In this document: positions 55,921 to 64,000 of the stretch, in pieces
Position numbering within the stretch: position 1 is the stretch's first letter
Layout: each line of letters begins with the position of its first letter
NCBI GenBank assembly: GCA_021234155.1
Contig: JAJEKV010000052.1
Span: 8,355,358-8,419,357 of the forward strand
Reading direction: 5' to 3'
Origin: Isoetes taiwanensis
Taxonomy: Eukaryota; Streptophyta; Lycopodiopsida; Isoetales; Isoetaceae
Length of the DNA stretch: 64,000 nt
The notes under the pieces: model-generated
Databases searched by the model: none
Told to the model about the DNA's origin: nothing
The model's input: only the letters and a program-made list of their open reading frames with translations
Position numbers and translations under genes: made by a program

Positions 55921-58476
55921 CCGGGAGGCACAATTCCTATTTGTCGCCAGGGGATGGCGCGCGCAACCGAGTCATGGGGAGGACGGGAAGCAAGAGGCCG
56001 AGGGAGAAGTAGATGGAGCGGAGGCAAAGATGTGGTGAGAGGGTGGGCCGCGAGGGAGCAGGAGTAGGAGCAGGAGAAGGGGGGCCGGGTAGTAGAAGCG
56101 AAGCGAGGGCCGCATGCAGCCGCGGGTTGGGGCTGCGGGTTCGCGCAAAGCAGTAGCGTGTCGCCGGAAAATGTGCATCCCGCCGAACCAATCTGCGGCA
56201 CCCCTGTTGGCGAATGCCTCTGACCCCGACAAGCTCCCGTGCGTGCCTCGTTGCACGGGTGTGAGGTCCCGGTCCACGCATGAGGATGTCCCCTTCAACA
56301 TCCGCCTGGCGCAATATGGCATCACGCACTGCATCCGCAACCGTGAATATGACAATGCGGTCCACGGCGAGGCCGAAAGCCCCATGCCGCTGCTCGAGAA
56401 ATGTGAATCGCCCCGGGAATGTCATCCGTCGAGAATGTGTGTTCGGATGTGGTGGGCGAACTCTCCCCGGCCGTTACGGCATGCCTCAACTACCAGATTG
56501 TGGCCTCTCCGCCTGCGCTCCCGGAGTTCTCGCGCCTGCTGGGTCCAAGGTGGGCGGGGCCGGGTCTGTCTTGGGGGGTGATGGTGGTGGTGGCCGGGAT
56601 GGGCGTGGAGTGGCCGAGAGCCGGGCAAGAAGGCGGGGCGTGGCCGCCGGTGTGGGAGGCCGTGGCGGGATAGCGGCCTCGAGCCGCGCTTCGCCCGCGG
56701 AAGTCGGGAGGACAGCTTGCAGAGCCGCCGCCGCTTGGCCATCTCCCTCACCAAGACCGCACTGACTATGAACCCCTGTGAGGGGAGACCCCGCTCGTGG
56801 ACGGGATCTGGTTGCCCGCGAACCCCGGAGCTCCGTGCTCGAGTAGCGAGAGCTGCTCGAGCCCCAAAGACACGGGCGCCGAGGGCCGGGCTTGCTGCTC
56901 CGATCTTACTCAAGATCCTAAAGCGGTTCCGGGCCGTCGCAAGAGCCCCAGGCTCCCCGATGCCATGGTGGTGGTCGCCTCTACCGACCGAAGCCGGTGA
57001 TAAATACGCGGACCATCGCCTCCCGCATTGGCGCCTCCCTCTCCCGTGTCATGGTGTCGAGTGATGAACACAGAGTCTAGGCGGGCCCGCATGTCGACCT
57101 CTGCACGGCCTGCTCGCTTCAAAAGTGTGCAAGGCCAAGGCCATCTTCCACATGCGGCGTCGCGGGTCTCCAAGCCGTGATACGGTTCTTTCGACCCGAT
57201 TTGCCTTTTGAGCACATGGGATCGAGGGACTCCATCTCCACCGCCATGCAGCCGCCCAAAGGGCACCGTTAGCCTCACACGAAAGCACCGTTAGCCTCCA
57301 TTCCCCGCTTTGGCGTGGCTCCAATTCTGCCGGAGGCAGGAGTTCCTATGTGGTGCGAGCAATTAATCCCTTCGGCCGGCCGGGCCTCGCCGAGGGGCCT
57401 TAGCCTTAGCCCGAGCCTCCTTCTTCATGGAGGATGACTCTCCCCCTGTCCATGATGGCTGATCGGGACCGTTTTGCGGGCGGGCCCTCGCCTTTGGTTT
57501 CCCTGGCCGCCCCATCTTCGTGGCCATGACTCCCAAAGTTTGAGGGGTCTCGGCTGCGGAAAGGGTGCCTAGAATTGAATTTGGGGACTCAAGAACGCTG
57601 GGCAGAGCACCTTTTGGGTTAGTCAACGGAAACCCTAAGTGGTGGGCGGGGGTGCTCTGTGTGTTTCTAGCGAGCCCAAAGAACACCAGGGTAGGGGTGC
57701 CCACCACCTTTGACTTTGACTTTGACCTACCGCCACCGCTTCTCATAGGTCTTTCCAAAGCTTTGTATAACACGACACCATTTAACATGCCATCGCTCTA
57801 ATCCACGCTCGCTTCTCATAGATTAGAATAGAACTTCACTCACAATTATTGCAGCCAACTCTGGCCAGGTGTGGGGGTTTTGAGGGCTCCAAAGTCCGAG
57901 GGTCTCTCGGGTCTGCCTCAAGGGTGCTTAGAATCCAGGTTTGGGGGCTCCTGAAAAGGCGGGTGGAGCGCCTTTTGGGGGTTTGGGGGTTTTGGGTCTA
58001 GAGAGAGATTGTAAACCCTAGAGAGAGAAAGCCAGAAAGGGGCAAATCAAGGGGGTCTATGCAAGGGGAGTGAGGGCGCTAGAGAGAGGGAGCTGGGCGC
58101 TGTGGGGGCGCTAGAGAGAGGGAGCTGGGCGCAGGGGCGTGGGACGAGGGAGCCAGGGCAAAGGCCCATCACAGAAACATTATAAACAATAGAATACAAG
58201 CAAGACAAAAAAACAATGACAAAGTACGTAAGAACATAGCAAAAGCAGACTCGAGCCGGGCAGAAGCGACTAGACGTATCCCCTGGTGCGATTAGGCGTA
58301 ACCTAACCAGGGGTTCTGAGGCCACTGATCAAGAATAAGTGTGCCACCTCCCCGATAGACTGCCCATTTTCTTTGGAGCCTCGCCTCTCGAACCTTACAT
58401 AACTCATCACGCCGCCGAGTTAATTGAACTGGGGAGAGGTCTTCCTGGACCGAAAAGGGGGTGCCCTTGAGGTGAC
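55921..58476 (-). other. 5' part of the LINE: GC-rich, coding unclear
   Basis: Near the very 5' end (58325-58476) the minus strand reads FSVQEDLSPVQLTRRRDELC then KVREARLQRKWAVYRG, like the C-terminal part of LINE ORF1 proteins. Further in, frames such as 57363-57788 and 55937-56425 are open but of biased composition (Ala, Arg, Pro, Gly) and not recognised. Two diverged direct repeats occur: TTTGAGGGGTCTC...GGGTGCCTAGAATT...AGCACCTTTTGGG at 57535-57625 recurs near 57885-57985, and GGGCGCTAGAGAGAGGGAGC is tandem at 58074-58130. Confidence 0.5.
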
Positions 58477-58499
58477 TTTGATGCTATATCTGGATAAAT
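58477..58499. repeat. LINE target-site duplication, right copy (23 bp)
   Basis: Identical to 52239-52261. Confidence 0.9.
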
Positions 58500-58794
58500 G
58501 CAAATATAGGCTTGATACATCCTTTGATCACCATCAAGCAGCCCTATAACAAGAGCAACCCTATGCAATAGGAATTGACATGTGAGTCTAACTTGAGGCG
58601 GCCATTAGAGAGAGGCAAATTTCACTACAAAGGACTTTCCAGAGAGTGAACTAGTGTGGGCTAAGAATTTTGGCAAGTGCATATAGCAAATGTTTAGACT
58701 TTTCTGGTTCCTCATTAACAATCATACACATATATCAATAGTTTGAATTTTACAGAGAATGCTATAACATAGGGGGTAGAAGAATATCTTGATT
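58500..58794. other. Short spacer, no gene seen
   Basis: AT-rich, no supported feature. Confidence 0.3.
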
Positions 58795-60050
58795 CAAGGG
58801 CATGAATATTAATATCCTGACCCTAGTTTGCCACATCATTTAAAGTGCCACATCATCAAACCCTAGATTGTGTGTGCCACATCATCAAAACCTAGATTGT
58901 GCCACGTAGCATTTTGTATTGCCATGTCATCAACCCCTAGATTATGCGTGCCACATCATGAAACTATAGATTGTGCATCGTGGCATTTTTAATGCCACGT
59001 CCTCGAACCTTTGATGTTACCATGTATGTCATGCATCAAACCCTAGATTGCCATGCCATTTAAAGTGCCACATCATCAAACCCTAGATTGTAAGTTATTT
59101 TGTATATCAAACCCTAAACCCTAGATTGCCATGTCATCAAACCCTAGATCGTGCGTGCCACATCATTAAACCCTAGATTGACGCGCTATTTTAGTGCCAC
59201 GTCATTGAACCCTAGAATTTATCATGTATGCATGCATCAAACCCTAGATTGCCACGTCATTTAAAGTGACATGTCATCAAACCCTAGATCGTGCATACCA
59301 TATTATCAAACCTTAGGTTGTCTGATATGGCATTTTGAGTGCCACGTCATCAAACCCTAGATTGTGCATGCCACATCATCAAACTCTAGATTATGCCTTG
59401 TGGCATTTAGTATTGCCACATTGTTTAAAGTGTCATGCGATCAGACCCTAGATTGTGCATGCCACATTATCAAACCCTAGATTGTGCCATGTGGCATTTT
59501 TAGTGCCACGTCATCAAACCCTAGAATTTATCATGTATGCATGCATCAAACTCTAGATTGCCACATCATATAAAGTGACATATTACCAAACTCTAGATTG
59601 TGCATGCCACATCATCAACTCTAGATTATGCCACGTGGTGCTTCTTATTGCCACATTATTTAAAGTGTCATGTGATCACACCTCTAGATTGTACATGCCA
59701 CATCATCAAACCCTAGATTTTGTGTGCCACATTATCAAACCCTAGATTGTAAATGCCACATGATCAAACTCTAGATTATACGACGTGGCATTTTTAGTAT
59801 CAAGTCATCAAACCCTAGATTGTGCCACGTGGCATTTTGTATTGCCACGTCATCAAACACTACCACATCACCAAACTCTAAATTGTGCCATGTGGCTTTT
59901 ACAATCTAGAGTTTGATGATATGGCACATATAATCTGGGGTTTGATGACATGGGACTTTAAATGAAGTTATGGTGTATGTATGTCATAGATTACCGCCTC
60001 ATTTAAAATGTAGATTGCACGTGCCACCTTAGCAAACCTTATATTGTGCC
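58795..60050. repeat. Degenerate array of ATCAAACCCTAGATTG and GCCACGTGGCA units
   Basis: About 25 copies of (A)AACC(C/T)TAGATTG alternate with GTGCCACGTGGCATTTT, TGCCACATCATC and CCACGTCATC blocks with loose 30-45 bp spacing. The AAACCCTA word matches the plant telomere repeat (CCCTAAA)n in part, and AAACCCTAAACCCTAGATTG occurs at about 59108. Most units face the same way; an inverted copy (CAATCTAGAGTTTGATGA-like) occurs near 59910. Confidence 0.85.
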
Positions 60051-60367
60051 ATGTGGCCTTAAGCTACAAAACTTGAAACACAACTTAGGGCTCATTCCCA
60101 TTAACGTCCGAACTGATTTTCCTAACTCAGCCACGTCAGCAAATTAAGGGCGGCAATTTTTTTTCGACCATCTACCATTCTCATTGAACCTAAAATTTAA
60201 TTTCGCCACATCAGCAAAGGGAAGGCGGAAAGCAACGTTCCCATTGCAATCCGATTTGCTTTGCTCCGAATTATTTCCGGTGAAAGGCGCCTGGGTTCTG
60301 CAGTATCTCATCCCTGCTACACCCGAAGCTAGGTATTGCAATTGCTTCACAGGTTAGTTTTCCAGAA

Positions 60368-60577
60368 ATGGATGCAGCCAAGCTTATGTTGATTGCAATT
60401 TTATTGAAGGCCATGACAATAGCTTTAAACATTTTAGAAAGTTTGACTGAGCTTCAAGAAGAAGAGGATACAGAGAATGAGTTTGTGATTGGAAACCAAC
60501 AAATTATGGATTATGATGAGTCTGAAGAATTTTCTGATTCAATGTCTTCCATCCTATTCTTATCAATGATATCATGA
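60368..60577 (+). CDS. Short open frame inside the Harbinger element
   Basis: MDAAKLMLIAILLKAMTIAL, then an acidic stretch (ELQEEEDTENEF), 69 codons. By position it may be the start of the deleted transposase ORF, but no transposase motif is visible. Not recognised. Confidence 0.3.
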   Translation: MDAAKLMLIAILLKAMTIALNILESLTELQEEEDTENEFVIGNQQIMDYDESEEFSDSMSSILFLSMIS

Positions 60578-60580
60578 TAT

Positions 60581-61661
60581 CAACTCCCGTTGCATATTCA
60601 TTTTTTCAGCATGCAAATCCTTCTGCATGCTCTCTTGCCTTGACCTCCACTCTATCCTAGTGTCCTCGCTTTTCTGCATTAAGTTAATCCACCCATCCAC
60701 ACCACGAGGTATCCTTCCTCTTTTTTTACCCGAGCTATGTTCTGGTTGCACATACTCCCATCACCGTCGGTAGGACTCTCGTTGTTAACATCTTCTTCTT
60801 CGTGAGTGATCTCTGGTTCATTTCCTTCAAAATTGAAGCATACAAAATGAATTAAGCAAAAACAATCAAAGCTGAAAGCTAAAAAACATAAAACAGAAAC
60901 TAACCTGACGGTGTAGTGAATGTTGCTGGAATAGACGACTCTGAAACTAAACCGCTCGGATTTACAGCGGTTTTCATGCCATACCATCGATCCATAGCTT
61001 CATAAACATCGGAGTAGAAGTTTATTGGCAAATTGCAATCCTTGCGCTCAGGATTTGCCATCTGCTAATAACTATTTCTACCACTTGGAATTTGCCTTTC
61101 ATAGTCATTGATCTTCTTGAAGTCTGCCGCCAAAGATTCCCACTTGCTCATGCATGCCTTGGCTGACCTGCGCACGTTATTCTTCCAACAATACTCTTCT
61201 ATGTCATTCCATCTAACTTCTTTCTTCTTCATCTTCTCTCTGCCCCCACCAAATAGACGAAGTTCATCATCTTCTTTCTTGGCGGCTTGTAGAACCAATA
61301 ATTCATCAGCTGTCCAATGTGTGCTAGCATATTGCCTTACAGTGGGAATGGCAGACACGGGATTTGAAGCATGGTGACTAACACCAAATGCAGCAGTAGG
61401 CATGTCATGGCATCCCATGCCTTGAGTTTCATGCACAATTTCATCTTCAGACTCATCTAGCATCCTACTGAATGAGTTCTGTGCAATCATAATTTAAGCA
61501 TTTTAGCAATTTCAGTAACTATACAGACAATGGAAATCGAAAATTATGTGAAATTAAATTGCAAATGTAAACATCACCTGGTGAAACTGTTCATATGGAT
61601 CATGTTGCTGTTGTGCTGCAAAAAAATTAAAAGCAGACCCAGCACCGTTGCTTCCTCTCAT
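60581..61661 (-). pseudogene. Myb/SANT-like (trihelix-type) protein of the Harbinger element, broken
   Basis: Exons on the minus strand are 61578-61661 (MRGSNGAGSAFNFFAAQQQH...), 60905-61478 and about 60581-60824, with GT-AG introns. The DNA-binding region reads THWTADELLVLQAAK, VRWNDIEEYCWKNNVRRSA, KACMSKWESLAADFKKINDY and SGRNSY, then TAG where Trp is usual, then QMANPERKDCNLPINFYSDV. The three-helix pattern W...W..I...KW..L..D is that of Myb/SANT-like domains. The last exon ends with a coiled RIEWRSRQESMQKDLHAEKM after a one-base shift. The early TAG and the shift make it a pseudogene. Confidence 0.75.
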
Positions 61662-62003
61662 GGCTCAAGAAAAGGGTTTCGGCTATTCTCTGCTTGTCTC
61701 CGGAAGGAAAGAAACTAAAGAAATGGTGGAAATTGCCATCTACAATGACAAATTTGATGGCGCCAAATTCTGTTGCTACTGGAGTCATGGGGTGGGGTTA
61801 CAGGCAGATCAAACCTGCCAGATCTACACAAAACGACAAACCCGGTTCCGAAATGGGAAACATAGAAGTGTTCGATGACTTCTGGAAAAAGGGAAGGTAA
61901 CCCGGCCACGTCAACCAAATTCAAAAAAAAAAAAAAAAAGCAATAGGAACGTAACTTCTACAACCGGGTTCGCCACATGGCAACTAATGGGGATGGGGCC
62001 TTA

Positions 62004-62476
62004 GTTGAATTTGAAAACAAAATTCACCACGAAAAGTAGGCAATTTTTAGACTGGTTTTAGATGTCAAATCCTAATAATAATTTATGTGAGTCATGTATG
62101 GAGGGGAGTTCCCATCTCAAATTACCAACACAATTTCTCTAATGTCCTTTTTAGTTTAATGCATTGAGTTCAAAATTTTCCATCATAATCTTCCCAAAGC
62201 GGATCCATCTTACAATGGTAAAATGACCTTGTTCACGTGTGTGCTCTTATTAAGTTGCACTTCAACCTTGACCCCAAATTTGTTCATGCCCTTCTAAAGT
62301 GCTTCAAAAAATAGACATTTGTTTTCCTGGAGAGCTTTGGATTATCCTCTGCATAACTATTGCATAGTGGGCCTCCACTGTGTTTCAATTCTTCCAAACA
62401 AAAAATTCTTTAAATACAGGACAAAAGATTCCCTTGCTTATATATTGTACAATAAAATACAAATAATCCCAGCCAA
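62004..62476. other. Spacer / 3' flank of the SNF2 gene
   Basis: AT-rich; should hold the 3' UTR of the helicase gene. No other gene seen. Confidence 0.4.
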
Positions 62477-63864
62477 CTATAGGACTTCTTTTACCCTTGG
62501 CCTTTTCGAGTCGCAGTGCTCATTATGCTCATCAATAGGTTGTTTACTTTCTTGATTTTCAGTAGCTGGAGATGCATCATATGATAGGGCTAAATTACGT
62601 GCAATTGGGTTGCAAGGCCGCAGAAAAGGTTTCAAATTGGTCTGCTGCAAAAATGGCTTCACTGGGCTCTGGTGATGTGCAGGAGGGGATGCCACATGCA
62701 ATGCAGCATCTCTACCATCCAGTACCTGAATGATAAGTTACACCATATGAGGAATGAAACGGAGGAGAAACGAAAAAAGTGAAAGGGCAAACCTGGCCCA
62801 GATTTTCGAGTTTATGATGAACTGCATCCCTGTACGAGCCAAATTTAATCAATCAGAAACCATAATTACTGTGCTTTCGTGTCATATGGAGAGCAAGCAC
62901 ATACCAAATAATGTCATCAATAGTGCCACAGGCATGAAGATAATAGACATTGACAGATGACACCTGCGTAGATAGTTTGACAATAAAGACAAATTAATCA
63001 TGCTGAATGATGTGGTAAACAAAGCCAATATTGCCTTTTTCCAAAATCTTTCAAAAGAGCAACAGCAAAAACATTTCTGCCAAACCTGCCCAATACGGTG
63101 TGCTCGGTCCTCTGCCTGAACAAGGTCTCCTGGCGTCCAAGACATTTCTGCAAATATGACTGTGCTTGCAGCGGTCAAGGTGAGACCTAGCCCAGCAGCT
63201 CTTATTCCAAGCTGCAAAAAGACAACATGCTATCAACAGTTGCATATCAAACATCAAAACAGCACACATTCTACACAAAGAGGCACAAGCAGCATCATCT
63301 TTGAGATTCCGGACTTATTCTGCAGAACCTTGGGAGGAAACCCATTCTTTCTTCATATATCATATGATGCTGCAAGGACTCCAGCAGGACAAATGCTGCT
63401 GCAGAGCGGCATCCTGGAAAGATGTCTTTGGAGCCTGAGAATGAAGGGGCTTCTTGCCAGCACTTGGGGTTTTGGCCATGGTACATCCTGTGCAGCAATA
63501 TCTATGGCCGTGCCATTCAAAACAAAAGAAAAAGAAAAAGAAAAAAAAAAGGCATAATGACTGATGCAACAAAGCATCGACATGGTAGAAATTTATTCGC
63601 TTCACTTACCAATGCAGCTCGCACACTCTCATTTTCTTGGAAGGACGACACTAAATTCTGCCGCTGCGGGGCTGGCGTACTCCCATCAATTCGGATGTAT
63701 TTTGTTTTCCGTTTCTATATGAACAAGAAGCAGCGTCAACCTTATGTTGCCATGATACATAAGTTAACCACACAATGTATTAGAGAGCAACCTACCACAA
63801 AAAGGTCCTGAATTGCATCCATCATTAGCTGATGATGTGCAAACACGAGAAACTTGCAATCTGC
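62477..63864 (-). CDS. SMARCAL1-type SNF2 annealing helicase, C-terminal six exons (partial)
   Basis: Exons on the minus strand are 63796-63864, 63610-63714, 63086-63211, 62905-62963, 62793-62829 and 62477-62725 (TAG stop), all with GT-AG borders and a continuous frame. They encode the second RecA lobe of an SNF2 ATPase. Visible are [74 protein letters not shown] (motif VI) and [17 protein letters not shown]. The [15 protein letters not shown] wording is that of SMARCAL1/ZRANB3 proteins, which reanneal RPA-coated single strands at stalled forks in the nucleus. A short tail ends KRPRVKEVL. The first lobe and start lie beyond the window. Confidence 0.9.
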
Positions 63865-64000
63865 CTGCAAAATATAGTCTCTGCAGTTTAACAACAGCTA
63901 AAACTAGCACATACAGGCAGTTCCTTGCAAAAAAATGATAACTATCAATCCAGGACCAGAAATTTTGTTTAGCCACTGACAGCATTCATCATTCAGAGAG
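63865..64000 (-). other. Intron of the SNF2 helicase gene
   Basis: The stretch right of 63864 begins with a TATTTTGCAG acceptor (minus strand) and has no recognisable coding sequence to the window edge; the open frame through it is intronic. Confidence 0.6.

Larger units (their letters stand above)
52262..58476 (-). mobile_element. LINE copy 3, about 6.2 kb, GC-rich, flanked by a 23-bp perfect duplication
   Basis: The insertion lies exactly between two 23-bp identical direct repeats. On the minus strand it starts at 58476 and ends at 52262 in a degenerate (TCTTTA)n/(TTCTA)n tail. Order: possible ORF1-like piece, GC-rich region of unclear coding, endonuclease, reverse transcriptase, C-terminal Cys/His domain, 3' UTR. 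The 3' UTR wording (GATTGGTCTCCGTGGGCGAT) matches the other two (TTCC)n-tailed copies. GC content is visibly much higher than in the flanks. Many stops and shifts break the frames. An internal (TTCC)n tract at 52399-52417 plus a second partial 3' end outside it show a doubled 3' terminus. Confidence 0.9.
60085..62003. mobile_element. PIF/Harbinger element with TTA target duplications
   Basis: The element spans 60088-62000 between TTA duplications. The left end is GGGCTCATTCCCATTAACGT; the right end reads back as GGCCCCATCCCCATTAGTTG. The subterminal regions both carry CCACGTCA/CCACATCAGC words. Inside is a Myb/SANT-like gene on the minus strand, as in plant PIF/Harbinger elements, which encode a Myb-like DNA-binding protein beside the DDE transposase. 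No transposase core is seen, so the element is not autonomous. Confidence 0.75.

Noticed and set aside
54000-57800. Many overlapping GC-rich open frames on both strands
   Set aside because: High GC makes stops rare. Apart from the endonuclease and reverse transcriptase blocks they have no recognisable family and lie inside the LINE.
63156-63811. Plus-strand open frames at the right end
   Set aside because: They are antisense to the well-supported SNF2 helicase exons and introns.

Overview
This window looks like a gene-poor, repeat-rich land-plant nuclear chromosome. The evidence is intron-containing plant-type genes, pentatricopeptide-repeat (PPR) pseudogenes, plant LINE, Ty1/copia and Ty3/gypsy remnants, hAT and PIF/Harbinger elements, and short foldback elements. 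The species cannot be fixed by eye. The LINE style and large introns would suit a fern or another large-genome plant, but that is a weak inference.

Three genes look intact or nearly so. (1) 7429-9661 (+) is a three-exon ADP/ATP carrier that lacks the mitochondrial presequence and resembles the plant ER-type carrier ER-ANT1. (2) 35604-38185 (-) is an R2R3-MYB transcription factor of the MYB98/MYB64/MYB119-like type, with an upstream region rich in TAACGG and GATAAC motifs. (3) 62477-63864 (-) holds the last six exons of a SMARCAL1-type SNF2 annealing helicase, whose 5' part lies beyond the right edge.

Left part (1-6.6 kb): two copies of one gypsy 5' end (LTR plus gag) enclose a LINE tail and a copia 5' end that is cut off in gag. 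10-19.6 kb: a short inverted-repeat element, two LINE copies with (TTCC)n tails, an inverted LINE endonuclease piece, an Athila/Tat-like gypsy pol and a PPR pseudogene. 19.6-22.8 kb is almost featureless. 22.8-26.7 kb is a chromodomain-type gypsy 3' half with a 1.5-kb LTR. 26.7-35 kb has a GA microsatellite, a LINE 3' end, a long homopurine hairpin, a second PPR pseudogene, a palindrome cluster, a UDP-glycosyltransferase fragment and a hairpin repeat. 38.7-39.9 kb holds several regulatory-looking repeats.

40-52 kb is a mosaic of decayed elements. It includes a hAT element with an exact 8-bp target duplication that carries pieces of a gamma-glutamyl hydrolase gene and probably a GDSL lipase gene (Pack-type capture), and a histone H3 fragment next to an unknown coding remnant. 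52.26-58.48 kb is one large GC-rich LINE insertion flanked by a 23-bp perfect direct repeat. 58.8-60.05 kb is a degenerate array built on CCCTAGATTG and CCACGTGG/CCACGTCA motifs. 60.09-62.0 kb is a PIF/Harbinger element with TTA target duplications and a Myb/SANT-like pseudogene.

I saw no single new multi-gene system. The most unusual items are the gene-capturing hAT, the microsatellite-tailed LINE family, the H3 chimera and the palindrome arrays.
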